In this document: one piece after another, positions 25,185 to 34,045 of the stretch
How positions within the stretch are numbered: position 1 is the first letter of the stretch
Layout: each line of letters opens with the position of its first letter
NCBI RefSeq assembly: GCF_002205895.1
Contig: NZ_NJDE01000018.1
Span: forward strand, 146,294 to 210,293
Direction: 5' to 3'
DNA length: 64,000 nt
Source of the DNA: Saccharibacillus sp. O23
GTDB lineage: Bacteria; Bacillota; Bacilli; Paenibacillales; Paenibacillaceae
Notes under the pieces: model-generated
Told to the model about the DNA's origin: nothing
Databases searched by the model: none
The model's input: only the letters and a program-made list of their open reading frames with translations
Made by a program: the position numbers and the translations under genes

Positions 25185-26873
25185 ATGCTAAACCGTTCTA
25201 TCAGCCGCAAGATCATCGTATTGTCGGGTGCCATCATTCTTGTCGCGAGCTTGCTGCTCTGCGGAAGTTTTCTCGTTATATTTAACAATACGCTTCACAG
25301 TCGAATCATTCCCGAATTCAGCAAAACGCTGGATCTGAGCATTTCGGAAATTCAAGGCGGCGTCGATCCGACTCAAGCGAGCATGGCAGCCAAAGCCAAC
25401 GCTGCCGCTTCGATGAAACTGCAGACTTACCTGAATCAAGCCGCAAGCGAATTCCGACTCGAGAACGTATATATCCTCGACGTGCAGGGCAACGAAGCGA
25501 CCGTCGTTCTGGCCAGCAAAGATTCGCATCTGAAAACCGGAGAAAAAATGGCGGCGAGTTCGTTTATGCAGCAGGCCTTGAAAAACACCCAAGAAACGGT
25601 CGTGACTCCGCTTAACGCAAGCTCCGACGGCGCGGATATCGACGGCTACTTGGCGATCTCCGGCGGCAGCCTGCTTGTCGCCGGAACGCTGGACGCCGAT
25701 TTCGTCGAGCAAGTCACGCAGGCGATTCTCTGGGCCGGCATCGCCATCACCCTGATCGTGATCGTACTCGGCGCTCTGGTCGCGGCGGGCGTCAGCCGCC
25801 AGATGACCAAGCCGCTCGGACGCCTTGTCAAACACGCCCGTCTGGTGGCGGAAGGCGATCTGCAAGCGAACATCGAGGTCAAAGGAAAAGACGAAATCGC
25901 GCAGTTGGCCGAAGCTTTCCGTCAGATGACCGCCAATCTGCGCAGCATGATCGGTCAAGTGCTGGAAGCGACCGACCGGGTCAAGAGCGATTCGATCGAA
26001 CTCTCGCGCGGCATCGGGCTGCTCTACGAGATCGGCGGACAATCGGCGGCTTCGGCGACCGAGATCGCGCAGAGCAGCGAGACGGTCGCGACCAGCGCGG
26101 CGGAGAACGCCAAAGCCATGGAAGAGATCAGCGGCGGCATCCAGCATATCGCGGAATCCGCTTCGAACGTTAACGACCAGATCGCTCGCGCTTCCGAAGA
26201 AGCCGTATCGGGCAATACGCTGGCTCAACAAGCGGTTCAGCAGATGAACCGCGTTCAGGAAATGACGGTGCAGGCCCGCTCTTATATCGAAACGATGGGC
26301 ACGCGTTCCGACGAGATCACCGAAGTGCTCGGCGCGATTACGAGCATCTCCAAGCAAATCCAGATGCTCTCGCTCAACGCTTCGATCGAAGCGGCAAGAG
26401 CCGGCGAGCACGGCAAAGGCTTCGCCGTCGTCGCCGACGAAGTTCGCAAGCTGTCCGATCAATCGCGCGAAGCCACGGGGCAGATCGAACAATCGCTGTC
26501 GTCCCTGCGCGAAGATTCCCGGCGTTCGGTCGACGCGATCGGCACGGTGCACCACGAGATCATGTCGGGTGCCGAAGCGGTCCGCAACGCGGGCGGCGCT
26601 TTCGAAGAACTGAAAAGCCTGATGCAGCAGTTCAACCATTCGGTGCAAGAAGTGTCCGCTTCGACCGAACAAGTCTCGGCAGGCAGCCAACAGGTCAGCG
26701 CTTCGGTGGAAGAAACGGCCCGGATTACCGAACGCGTGCAAGCGCGCGCTCAAGACGTATCCGAAGGCAGCACCCGTCAAGTCCAAGAGATGGAAGCTTA
26801 TGCGCGTACCGTCGGCGAATTGAGCCGTCAGGCCGACGAGCTGGAAGAAACGGTCAGACGCTTCAAGATCTGA
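25185..26873 (+). CDS. Methyl-accepting chemotaxis protein
   Basis: A 562-residue transmembrane chemoreceptor. TM1 lies at residues 9-31, a small extracellular sensor domain at about 32-180, TM2 at about 182-205, then a HAMP domain (about 206-260) and a cytoplasmic coiled coil. The signalling tip [29 protein letters not shown] is intact near 400-428. It signals to CheA/CheW. No other chemotaxis genes are near. ATG 25185 follows AGGGAGAG, and the open frame upstream to 24795 is leader. The ligand is unknown; the compact sensor suggests a sCache-like single domain. Confidence 0.93.
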   Translation: MLNRSISRKIIVLSGAIILVASLLLCGSFLVIFNNTLHSRIIPEFSKTLDLSISEIQGGVDPTQASMAAKANAAASMKLQTYLNQAASEFRLENVYILDVQGNEATVVLASKDSHLKTGEKMAASSFMQQALKNTQETVVTPLNASSDGADIDGYLAISGGSLLVAGTLDADFVEQVTQAILWAGIAITLIVIVLGALVAAGVSRQMTKPLGRLVKHARLVAEGDLQANIEVKGKDEIAQLAEAFRQMTANLRSMIGQVLEATDRVKSDSIELSRGIGLLYEIGGQSAASATEIAQSSETVATSAAENAKAMEEISGGIQHIAESASNVNDQIARASEEAVSGNTLAQQAVQQMNRVQEMTVQARSYIETMGTRSDEITEVLGAITSISKQIQMLSLNASIEAARAGEHGKGFAVVADEVRKLSDQSREATGQIEQSLSSLREDSRRSVDAIGTVHHEIMSGAEAVRNAGGAFEELKSLMQQFNHSVQEVSASTEQVSAGSQQVSASVEETARITERVQARAQDVSEGSTRQVQEMEAYARTVGELSRQADELEETVRRFKI

Positions 26874-26980
26874 TCGCGAACAGATCGATGCGTTGCGAAC
26901 GAAAAGAGCCGCTTTCGAGCGAAGCTCGGGCCAGCGGCGGCGCTTCGAACGTATCGGATCAAACGTATGCACCAAAAGCC

Positions 26981-27016
26981 AAAAGACCCGGAGACGATTC
27001 TCCGGGTCTTTTTTTG
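26981..27016 (+). terminator. Chemoreceptor terminator
   Basis: AAAAGACCCGGAGA pairs with TCTCCGGGTCTTTTTTT around CGAT. Confidence 0.88.
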
Positions 27017-27076
27017 CGTTTGCGCGTCTTTGCGCGGCGGAAATCAGGCAGCAGTCAAATGCCTGCCGTACGCCGA

Positions 27077-28159
27077 CTACGTTCTTCGTTCGGCCCGAAC
27101 AGGCCGAACTTTCCGCATCTGCGAATCGGCGCGGAAGAGCAGCTGCGGCGCGCCGATCTCTTCGCGCCGCACGATCAGCGGCGGCGCGACGCCGTACAGG
27201 TCGCCGACCAACTCCGGCGTCAGCACTTCCTCCGGCGTGCCTTCCGCGGCGCGTTCGCCGCCGCGCAGCAGAAGCAGCCGCTCCGCGTACTGCGCGGCGA
27301 GATTCAGGTCGTGGAGCACCGCCACGACCGTCAGTCCGGCTTCTTCGCGCCATTCCCGCACCAGCTCCATGACGTCGAGCTGATAATACACGTCCAGATA
27401 AGCCGTAGGCTCGTCCAGCAGCAGGATCTCGGGCTGCTGCGCCATCACTTGGCCGAGCGCGGCGCGCTGCCGCTGTCCGCCGCTCAGTTCGTCCAGACGG
27501 CGCGGCAGCAGCGCCGTCAGCTCCAACCGCTCGGCGATGCGGGCGAGCAGCTCCCGCGCCGAAGGATCGCGGTCGCGGCCGAAACGGTCGCGGTACGGGA
27601 AGCGCCCCATCTCCAGCGCGTCCCGTACCGTGATGCTCAGCGGCGGCAGACCTTCCTGCGGCAGCACGGCCAGCCGCCGAGCCCGTTCGCGGCGTCCGTA
27701 TTCCGCCGCGGGCCGGCCGGCGATCCGGACTTCGCCGGCCGAAGGGCGCTCCGCGCCGGAGACCAGCCCCAGCAGGCTGGTCTTGCCGCTGCCGTTGGGC
27801 CCGAGCACGGCCCAGAATTCGCCGCGGCGGACGGTCCAATCCAGCGGACGGACGGCTTGAAGAGAGCCGTACGCGCAGGCCGCCCCGCGCAGCTCGATCG
27901 CCGGCGCTTCGGATTCGAGCCGCACGCCCGAACGCTCCGCGCCGCTCGAGCCGTTTTCGCTCCGCGGCTCTTCGAATGCGAACGAAGCGGCCGCGGCGCG
28001 CTTCTCCGCTTCGCGCAGCGATTCGGCTTCCAGATCCGCTTCGCTCTCGCGCAGTTCCCGTATTTGGCGCGCGATCTCCGCCGCGCGCAGTTCTTCGGCC
28101 GCTTGCGGCGTATCGCCGCGCCGCCGTCTCAGCCCCGACAAGTTCAGCCGGATATTCAT
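27077..28159 (-). CDS. Cobalamin/iron-siderophore ABC transporter ATPase (BtuD/FecE-like) with N-terminal extension
   Basis: A 360-residue ATPase. An Arg/Glu/Ala-rich, probably helical extension of about 85 residues precedes the ABC domain. Walker A GPNGSGKTS, Q-loop LPQEGLPPLS, signature LSGGQRQR and Walker B ILLLDEPTAYLD are all present, along with the switch His in VLHDLNLAAQY. Homologues usually begin at the ABC core and span 255-280 residues, so the extension is odd. ATG 28159 overlaps the permease stop (ATGA). It is the third gene of the riboswitch-controlled btuF-btuC-btuD operon, so cobalamin is the likely cargo. Confidence 0.88.
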   Translation of the reverse strand: MNIRLNLSGLRRRRGDTPQAAEELRAAEIARQIRELRESEADLEAESLREAEKRAAAASFAFEEPRSENGSSGAERSGVRLESEAPAIELRGAACAYGSLQAVRPLDWTVRRGEFWAVLGPNGSGKTSLLGLVSGAERPSAGEVRIAGRPAAEYGRRERARRLAVLPQEGLPPLSITVRDALEMGRFPYRDRFGRDRDPSARELLARIAERLELTALLPRRLDELSGGQRQRAALGQVMAQQPEILLLDEPTAYLDVYYQLDVMELVREWREEAGLTVVAVLHDLNLAAQYAERLLLLRGGERAAEGTPEEVLTPELVGDLYGVAPPLIVRREEIGAPQLLFRADSQMRKVRPVRAERRT

Positions 28160-29199
28160 GCCTTCTCCTCCTTCCCGCGCTTGCTTCGCTGAAGCAAGAA
28201 AGCGAAAAACGGCGCGCCCGCGAACGCGGTCACGACGCCAAGCGGCAGCTCCGCGCCACCCAACGCCGAGCGGGCGAGCGTATCCGCCCACATCAAGAAC
28301 AGCGCGCCGCCGAGCGCGGACAACGGCACGAGCAGCCGATAATCCGGTCCCGCGATCAGACGGATCATATGCGGAACCACCAATCCCACGAAGCCGATCA
28401 CGCCCGATACCGATACGGCGGCGGCCGTCATCAACGTCGCGACGATCAGGACGGCGCTTTTGGTCCGTTCCGTATGCAGTCCCAATTGACCGGCACGGCG
28501 TTCTCCGAGCGCGAACAGGTTCATCGCCCCGGCGTTCGCCCATAGAAAAGCGCCGCCCAGCAGCACGTAAGGCAGCAGCACGGCCGAATAATCCCATCCG
28601 CGCAGATTCAAGCTTCCCATCGTCCAATACAAGATTTCGTTAACGGGCCGATTCGACAGCGTCGACAGAAACGTCACGGCCGCTCCGAGAAAAGACTGCA
28701 TCACGACGCCCGCGAGCAGCAGCCCGTGAATCGGCAGCTTGCCTCGGTCGCGAGCCAACGCGAGCACCCCGAACAGCGTCGCCGCACCGGTCGCGAAAGC
28801 CGTCAGCGGGAGCGTCCACTGCCCCGCCCAAGCCGTGCGAAGCCCCAAGAAGATAATGGCCGCTGCTCCGAGCGACGAACCCGAAGAGACTCCGAGCGTG
28901 AACGGATCCGCCAACGGATTGCGCAGCACCCCTTGAAAAGCCGCTCCCGCGAGCGCCAGCGCCGCTCCGACCAGCGCCGCCAGCGCGATTCTCGGCAGCC
29001 GGACCTTAAGCACGATCTGTGCCGCCGAATCGTCCCAAATCTGCGGGAAGCGGCTGCCGATGCCCGGAATTTCGTGAAGCAGGATCGATGCGATCCGTCC
29101 GGCCGGCAGATGAACCGATCCGATGCGCAGCGTCAGCACCAGACTGAGCAGCAGCAGAACGACCGCGACCGCCCCGTATCCGCCGAGCCGCCGGATCAT
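28156..29199 (-). CDS. btuC: Cobalamin ABC transporter permease (BtuC/FecCD family)
   Basis: A 347-residue permease with about ten TM helices of the FecCD family. Typical segments are RLPRIALAALVGAALALAGAAFQGVLRNPLADPFTLGVSSGSSLGA and SGVIGFVGLVVPHMIRLIAGPDYR, the latter including the loop to the ATPase. The ATG at 29199 overlaps the binding-protein stop, and its own stop overlaps the ATPase start. The family also moves siderophores; assignment to cobalamin rests on the riboswitch upstream. Confidence 0.88.
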   Translation of the reverse strand: MIRRLGGYGAVAVVLLLLSLVLTLRIGSVHLPAGRIASILLHEIPGIGSRFPQIWDDSAAQIVLKVRLPRIALAALVGAALALAGAAFQGVLRNPLADPFTLGVSSGSSLGAAAIIFLGLRTAWAGQWTLPLTAFATGAATLFGVLALARDRGKLPIHGLLLAGVVMQSFLGAAVTFLSTLSNRPVNEILYWTMGSLNLRGWDYSAVLLPYVLLGGAFLWANAGAMNLFALGERRAGQLGLHTERTKSAVLIVATLMTAAAVSVSGVIGFVGLVVPHMIRLIAGPDYRLLVPLSALGGALFLMWADTLARSALGGAELPLGVVTAFAGAPFFAFLLQRSKRGKEEKA

Positions 29200-30293
29200 T
29201 TCAGTTTGCCCGGATAGATCGCGTTAAAGACTTCGATCAAGCCTTCGGACAACCGAGGTCCCGGCCGGCTGACCAGATTATCGTCGATCGCGAACAATTG
29301 ATCGTTTTTCACGGCCGAGATGCCGTTCCAGCCGCTGCGGTCTTTGATCGTCTGCGGATCGACGGACATTTGGCTGTACAAGATCACGTCGGGATTCGTA
29401 TGAATGATCTCCTCGGCGTTCACTTCGCTCCAACCGTTCGTATTCGCCGCGGCGTTGATCGCGCCCGACGTGCCGATCAGCTCGTCCATGAATTCGCCTT
29501 TGCCTACCGTCCAGCCCGGCGAAAATTCCAGATAGACCGTTTTCTTGTCCGCATCCGGAATCGAAGCCGCCGCCGTACGCACCTTCTCGATCTCCGCGCG
29601 CATTTTACCGGTCACTTCTTCGGCTTCGGCTTGACGGTCGGCGATCTCTCCGTATACCTCGATATCCTTCATTACGTCTTCCAGCGTATCCGGATTGAAC
29701 TTGAATACGTTCAGCCCTAATCCGCGCAGCGACTCCACGGTCGCGTCGTCGGTCAAATCGGCGACGAACACGATATCCGGCTGCGCCGCCACGATCGCTT
29801 CGGTATTCAGCTCGAAGCCGCCCATCTTGGGCTTGGATTTGGCCGCTTCCGGGTAATCGTCGTTGTCCGAGACGCCGACGATCTGCTCGTCCAGTCCCAA
29901 CGCGAACAGCGCTTCCGTTTCCGACGGCGCGAGCGATACGATTTTTTTCGGCGCGGCTTCGAACGTGATCTCTTTGCCGGTCGCGTCTTTCAGCGTGAGC
30001 GGATACTCGGTTTTCGCCGCTTCGTCCGCCGCCTGAGCCGTGTCGGCCGTTTCCGCGGGCTTCTGCTCGGCCGGCTTCGTCTCGGTCGCGGTCGGCTGCG
30101 GCGCCGTCGCCGTTTCGGTTTGCCCGCAGGCCGCGAGACTCACTGCCAACAACAGAGCCGCCGAGCCGGTCAACAGCGTTTTTCTGAAGCCCGTTCTCCA
30201 TCGGATATCGAAGCGTGCCTGCTTTTCGGTCGTCTCTTTTTCCCTGCTGCCGTTGCCGTTTTTTCGCCCTTGTTCGTTCCATCCTGCCGTCAT
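29196..30293 (-). CDS. btuF: Cobalamin ABC transporter substrate-binding lipoprotein (BtuF-like)
   Basis: A 365-residue lipoprotein. A basic N-terminus of about 35 residues, the signal helix, and the lipobox LAAC near residue 55 are followed by a long Thr/Pro/Glu-rich linker. The FecB/BtuF domain begins at about 100, with the hallmark PKKIVSLAPSETEALFALGL and QPDIVFVADLTDD. The ATG at 30293 lies nine bases after GAGGGGG. The first gene of btuF-btuC-btuD, it is preceded by a cobalamin riboswitch and a terminator (expression platform). Confidence 0.88.
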   Translation of the reverse strand: MTAGWNEQGRKNGNGSREKETTEKQARFDIRWRTGFRKTLLTGSAALLLAVSLAACGQTETATAPQPTATETKPAEQKPAETADTAQAADEAAKTEYPLTLKDATGKEITFEAAPKKIVSLAPSETEALFALGLDEQIVGVSDNDDYPEAAKSKPKMGGFELNTEAIVAAQPDIVFVADLTDDATVESLRGLGLNVFKFNPDTLEDVMKDIEVYGEIADRQAEAEEVTGKMRAEIEKVRTAAASIPDADKKTVYLEFSPGWTVGKGEFMDELIGTSGAINAAANTNGWSEVNAEEIIHTNPDVILYSQMSVDPQTIKDRSGWNGISAVKNDQLFAIDDNLVSRPGPRLSEGLIEVFNAIYPGKLK

Positions 30294-30370
30294 CTTGTTA
30301 TCCCCCTCGGTTTGTTACCGTTCCTTACACCTTCTCTTTCCTGCCTTCCCAACGAGGCAAAACGACAAAA

Positions 30371-30391
30371 GAAAAAGCCCGATCCGGGCAT
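30371..30391 (-). terminator. Riboswitch expression-platform terminator
   Basis: On the minus strand GCCCGGATCGGGC folds and is followed by TTTTTCTTTT. An upstream long-range pair ACGTACGCC / GGCGTACGT (about 30475-30485 and 30415-30424) may act as antiterminator. Confidence 0.65.
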
Positions 30392-30527
30392 CGCTCGCGG
30401 AAAAGGCTTGTTCGGGACGTACGCCAATAAAGGCCCTGCCTTTTTCTCAAAAAAGAAAGGCGGACCGAAACGATCGGCGTACGTGCACGGAACGCTCTTT
30501 CCTCGAAGAACGGGACCAGCATCGAGT

Positions 30528-30742
30528 CTGCCGGGCAGGTTTCCTGACTCGCGGGAACGATCATGGATCGTCGGGAGTCCGCCTTCTCGCTCTGGGCAAT
30601 GGCCGGATGGACTCTTCCTCGCGTTACAGTGGCGGGACCGTGCCGGATTTGCACCGGCTTCCCTTTTAACCGGCGCGCGGCGAACAAAAAAAGACGTTTG
30701 GCCTTTCTCCGTTTGCCGCGCGCAGGCACCTCGGCAGCTGTA
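30528..30742 (-). ncRNA. Cobalamin riboswitch (B12 element)
   Basis: Read on the minus strand, the conserved landmarks come in order. They are GAGGTGCC, GGTTAAAAGGGAAGCCGGTG, CAAATCCGGCACGGTCCC, GCCACTGTAACGC and the B12 box GAGTCAGGAAACCTGCC. These match the adenosylcobalamin riboswitch consensus. It lies 235 bases upstream of btuF, with a terminator in between, so transcription attenuation by cobalamin is expected. Confidence 0.95.
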
Positions 30743-30803
30743 CTTGTGCGGTTATCGTTTCCGATTATAGGGGATGCGGCCGATCGTGACAAGCACGCAT
30801 GCA

Positions 30804-30847
30804 AAAACCGCCCGTTCTTTTCTTCAAGAAAAGAAATCGGGCGGTTC
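30804..30847 (-). terminator. Terminator of the small hydrophilic-protein genes
   Basis: AACCGCCCG-TTCTTTTCTT pairs with AAGAAAAGAA-CGGGCGGTT read on the minus strand, followed by TTTTTG. Confidence 0.85.
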
Positions 30848-30882
30848 CGTCGAAAAGTCGGGCTTGCAGGCAGCTTCGGTGT

Positions 30883-31110
30883 TTATAAGCCTCTGCCGTC
30901 CGTACCTCGCGCTCCCGTATGATTGGTCGTGCGATTCTCCTGATCCTTCATATGATGCTGCTGGTCGAGCGGTTGGGATTTGGTCGCTTCGATATTCGAA
31001 GGGGCGTTTCTGCCCGAGCCTTCCACTTGGTTTTCCACGAAATCTTTCAACTGGCCGCCGTGTTCGTTCGCTTTCTTTTGTTCGAGCAACTCTTTGGCTT
31101 TATCGTCCAT
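30883..31110 (-). CDS. Small hydrophilic protein, paralogue of the next gene
   Basis: A 75-residue protein with no hydrophobic segment, rich in Lys, Glu, Asp, Gln and His. It shares the pattern MDDKAK-LL--KK---H-G-LK-FVENQVEG with the adjacent 62-residue protein, so the pair is a tandem duplication. The C-terminal Gly/Thr/Arg tail is unique to this copy. GGGAGG lies eight to nine bases before ATG 31110. The composition recalls hydrophilin-like stress or spore-associated proteins, but I recognise no named family. It is likely co-transcribed with its paralogue and ends at a strong terminator. Confidence 0.75.
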   Translation of the reverse strand: MDDKAKELLEQKKANEHGGQLKDFVENQVEGSGRNAPSNIEATKSQPLDQQHHMKDQENRTTNHTGARGTDGRGL

Positions 31111-31143
31111 TTCGTTTAACCTCCCGGTGCGCGTTCGCCGCTG

Positions 31144-31332
31144 TTATCTTCTCATGTTGTGTTGGTCTTTGAGCCGGTTCTGTTGATCCATGCGTTGGTC
31201 TTTGGTGGCCTCGACTCGGCCGGGCACCGCGGACTCTGTTCCTTCGACCTGATTCTCGACAAAATTTTTCAGTTCTCCGCTGTGGTCATGCTCTTTCTTA
31301 TGATCCAGCAGGGATTTGGCTTTGTCATCCAT
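31144..31332 (-). CDS. Small hydrophilic protein, first of a tandem paralogous pair
   Basis: A 62-residue protein, hydrophilic and probably disordered or helical. It shares the MDDKAKSLLDHKKEHDHSGE... FVENQVEGTE core with the downstream 75-residue paralogue. ATG 31332 is chosen (AGGAGG nine bases upstream); a TTG at 31341 abuts the ribosome site. A GTTTGA-N13-GGGTAA promoter at 31407-31431 resembles general-stress sigma-B promoters and suggests stress or stationary-phase expression. Confidence 0.72.
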   Translation of the reverse strand: MDDKAKSLLDHKKEHDHSGELKNFVENQVEGTESAVPGRVEATKDQRMDQQNRLKDQHNMRR

Positions 31333-31406
31333 CGGATTCAACCTCCTGTGCGTCGGCCGCTTCCGCGGCGGTTCGCGTATGGGTATAGGGTCGGGATAGT
31401 TATGTA

Positions 31407-31431
31407 TTACCCTTGCCCCGCGCGCTCAAAC
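31407..31431 (-). promoter_or_regulatory. Sigma-B-like promoter of the small hydrophilic-protein pair
   Basis: GTTTGA (31431-31426), a 13-base spacer, then GGGTAA (31412-31407). The Bacillus sigma-B consensus is GTTTAA-N12-15-GGGTAT. Confidence 0.45.
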
Positions 31432-31586
31432 GGCATATTTTCCCAACCGAGCGACCGTTACCGCCGCCTTGAAAGCCATCTCTTTACGAAATACGGGTAC
31501 CTTATCCGCGCGAATCGAAAGGGTACTCGTCGCTTGTCTCGGATTAATGAATGGTTTCGCCCGTCCGAACGTAAACCTGCAATCTA

Positions 31587-31631
31587 TTTAAGACAAGCTA
31601 CTAGTCTTAAACAATTTGTATGGTTTACAAT
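31587..31631 (+). promoter_or_regulatory. Operator-like palindrome in the lplA promoter
   Basis: TTTAAGAC (31587-31594) and GTCTTAAA (31604-31611) form a perfect inverted repeat with a 9-base centre. A TACAAT -10-like box sits 14 bases downstream (31626-31631), so the palindrome covers the -35 region. Confidence 0.45.
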
Positions 31632-31694
31632 GATAGAGGCAAAACGACAAATAGACCACACGTTTATCACTCTGTCAAAACGGGAGGCCATACC

Positions 31695-32699
31695 ATGCTT
31701 TTTATCGACAATCAGGGCATTAACGATCCGCGGATCAACCTGGCGATCGAAGAATTCGTTCTGCGGCATCTGCCGATGGACGGCGAAAGCTATCTGCTCT
31801 TCTATATCAACGAACCGTCGATCATCATCGGCAAACACCAGAATACCGTCGAAGAGATCAACGCGGAATATGTCAAAGAACACGGCATTCATGTCGTGCG
31901 TCGGTTGTCCGGCGGCGGCGCGGTGTATCACGATTTGGGCAACCTGAACTTCAGCTTCCTGACGCAGGACGACGGCCAATCGTTCCACAATTTCCGCAAG
32001 TTCACCGAACCGATGACCGAAGCGCTGCGCGAACTGGGCGTGGAAGCCGAACTGTCGGGTCGCAACGACCTTCAAGTCGGGGAGAAAAAGATTTCGGGCA
32101 ACGCCCAATTCTCCACGCGCGGACGCATGTTCAGCCACGGCACGCTTATGTTCGATTCCGAACTCGACAACGTGCATTCGGCGCTGAAAGCCAATCCGGA
32201 GAAATTCAAATCGAAAAGCACCAAGTCCGTCCGCAGCCGCGTCGCCAATATCTCGGAGTTCATGAACGAGAAGCTGACGATGCAGGAATTCCAGGACAAC
32301 ATCCTGCGCCATATTTTCAAGACCGAACCGAGCGAAGTGCCTCAGTACGTCCTGACCGAAGAAGATTGGCAAAAGATCCGGGAGATCTCGGAAGAACGCT
32401 ACCGCAACTGGGATTGGAATTACGGCCAATCGCCGGAATACAACGTCAAACATGCCAAGAAGTTCCCGGTCGGCATCATCGATCTGCGCATGGACGTCAA
32501 AGACGGCCGGATCGAAAACATCACGATCTTCGGCGATTTCTTCGGCGTGGGCGACGCGTCCGAAGTCGCGGATCTGCTGCGCGGCAAACGTTACGAAGAA
32601 TCCGAGATCCGCGCGGCGCTCGAAGGCGTGAACCTCAAGCATTATTTCGGCAACATCGAGACGGAAGACTTTATCGGGCTCGTGTTCTTGGAAGACTGA
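31695..32699 (+). CDS. lplA: Lipoate-protein ligase A
   Basis: A 334-residue cytoplasmic ligase that activates lipoate with ATP and attaches it to Lys of E2 or GcvH proteins. The catalytic domain shows RRLSGGGAVYHDLGNLNFSF, the lipoyl-AMP loop, and GRNDLQVGEKKISGNAQ with the conserved Lys. A C-terminal accessory domain (about 250-334) is present, as in the LplA/LplJ branch. The ATG at 31695 follows GGGAGG by seven bases. It is 55 bases upstream of a HAD phosphatase gene with no terminator between. An inverted repeat covers its promoter. Confidence 0.93.
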   Translation: MLFIDNQGINDPRINLAIEEFVLRHLPMDGESYLLFYINEPSIIIGKHQNTVEEINAEYVKEHGIHVVRRLSGGGAVYHDLGNLNFSFLTQDDGQSFHNFRKFTEPMTEALRELGVEAELSGRNDLQVGEKKISGNAQFSTRGRMFSHGTLMFDSELDNVHSALKANPEKFKSKSTKSVRSRVANISEFMNEKLTMQEFQDNILRHIFKTEPSEVPQYVLTEEDWQKIREISEERYRNWDWNYGQSPEYNVKHAKKFPVGIIDLRMDVKDGRIENITIFGDFFGVGDASEVADLLRGKRYEESEIRAALEGVNLKHYFGNIETEDFIGLVFLED

Positions 32700-32754
32700 T
32701 CCGAGCGCGCGCAAACAAACAGAAATAGAAACAGATTCGGACGGGAGAGAAACC

Positions 32755-33555
32755 ATGACTTACAAATTGATTGCTATCGATATCGACGACACGCTGATCA
32801 ACGACGACAAACAGGTCACTCCGGCTACGCAGGCCGCATTGGAAGAAGCCGTAGCCGCAGGCGTCGTCGTGACGCTCGCTACGGGCCGCGCTTACGCGTC
32901 CGCCAAGCAGCTCGCCGCCCAGACCGGCCTGAACGTGCCGATCATCACGTATCAAGGCGCGTTGGTGAAGAACCTGCTCGACGGCAAAGTGCTGCTGGAA
33001 CGCCATGTTCCGGTCGAAGCCGCGCTCAAACTGGGCGAATACTGCAAAGAGCATAACCTGCATCTGCAAACGTATATCGACGACAAGCTGTACGCGCGCG
33101 AAGAAAACGAGAAGCTGATCGCTTACGCGCAGCTCAACAATACGCGATTCTACATCGAACCGGATTTCGAAAAATTGTTCTCGCAGCCGACGCCGAAAAT
33201 GCTGATCATCGACGATCCGGCGTTCCTCGACGAACTGGCGCCGAAACTGCACGAACTGCTCGGCGATCAGGTGCATATCACCAAGTCGAAACCGCATTTC
33301 CTCGAGATCATGCACAAAGAAGGCACCAAAGGGCACGCGCTGGCGTTCCTCGCCGACTACTTCGGCTGCACGCTCGAAGAGTCGATCGCGATCGGCGATT
33401 CGTGGAACGATCACGAGATGCTGGAAGCCGCCGGTCTCGGCGTAGCGATGGGCAACGCGATCGAACCGCTCAAAGCGATCGCCGACTTTATCTCCGCGAG
33501 CAACAACGAAGACGGCGTCAAAGTGGTCATCGACAAATTCGTGCTGAACAAATAA
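32755..33555 (+). CDS. Cof-type HAD-IIB phosphatase
   Basis: A 266-residue HAD hydrolase. The motifs are I DIDDTLIN (nucleophile and acid Asp, residues 9-13), II TLATGRA, III Lys in GTKGHAL, and IV GDSWNDHEML. The inserted C2B cap (about 85-185) is that of the Cof/YidA/YkrA group, which dephosphorylates sugar phosphates or flavin/pyridoxal-type phosphates. The GGGAGAG site precedes ATG 32755. It is probably transcribed with lplA and ends before a terminator. Confidence 0.92.
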   Translation: MTYKLIAIDIDDTLINDDKQVTPATQAALEEAVAAGVVVTLATGRAYASAKQLAAQTGLNVPIITYQGALVKNLLDGKVLLERHVPVEAALKLGEYCKEHNLHLQTYIDDKLYAREENEKLIAYAQLNNTRFYIEPDFEKLFSQPTPKMLIIDDPAFLDELAPKLHELLGDQVHITKSKPHFLEIMHKEGTKGHALAFLADYFGCTLEESIAIGDSWNDHEMLEAAGLGVAMGNAIEPLKAIADFISASNNEDGVKVVIDKFVLNK

Positions 33556-33584
33556 AACGTTCGGACGATCATGCGCGATGAAGC

Positions 33585-33620
33585 CAAAAAAACCGGGAGC
33601 GAAAGCTTCCGGGTTTTTTG
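33585..33620 (+). terminator. Terminator of lplA-HAD unit
   Basis: AAACCGGGAGC-GAAA-GCTTCCGGGTTTTTT stem-loop. Confidence 0.85.
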
Positions 33621-33653
33621 TCGTTCGTCGGTATGCCCGGCCTTCGATGCAGC

Positions 33654-33688
33654 GAAAAAAAGCCGGGAAGCAAAATCGCTTCCCGACT
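33654..33688 (-). terminator. Terminator of the 99-residue protein gene
   Basis: Minus strand: GTCGGGAAGCG pairs with GCTTCCCGGC, followed by T7. Confidence 0.85.
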
Positions 33689-33706
33689 TCGTGCATATGC
33701 AGCCGA

Positions 33707-34006
33707 TTAAGGCTCCCGGTATCCGTCCGGCGCCGGGCGATCCGCTTCGCGGAATTCGGCTTCTCGCTCGTCGGCATGATCTTCTCGGATCTGCGCGGCC
33801 GCGTCGGCCATCCGTTCGTCGATCTGCCCCGGCGTAGCGCCGACATGGGCGTCCGGACGTTTTTGTTGATTCAGATGTTCTTCCTCGATCGATCGCGGAT
33901 CGGTCGAACCGTCGTCTTTGAGATTGGTCGTGTCGTCGTCGGTCGGATCTACCGCCCGATACTTCGCGGTAGGATCCACGTTCTTGTGATCTTTATTTTC
34001 TTCCAT
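33707..34006 (-). CDS. Small acidic, disordered-looking protein of unknown function
   Basis: A 99-residue, very hydrophilic protein rich in Asp, Glu, Pro and Thr, with no hydrophobic core or membrane segment. The central ADAAAQIREDHADEREAEFREAD looks like one helix. GGGAGG lies nine bases before ATG 34006, and a good terminator follows. It is similar in kind, but not in sequence, to the two hydrophilic proteins near 31 kb. I recognise no family. Confidence 0.68.
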   Translation of the reverse strand: MEENKDHKNVDPTAKYRAVDPTDDDTTNLKDDGSTDPRSIEEEHLNQQKRPDAHVGATPGQIDERMADAAAQIREDHADEREAEFREADRPAPDGYREP

Positions 34007-34045
34007 GCTCGTTTCCTCCCTATGTTCGATTTGGATCAGTTCGTT

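Noticed and set aside
25188..27839. 883-codon minus-strand open frame across the chemoreceptor and ABC ATPase region
   Set aside because: It crosses two real genes and a terminator, and the translation is low-complexity Arg/Ala/Gly.
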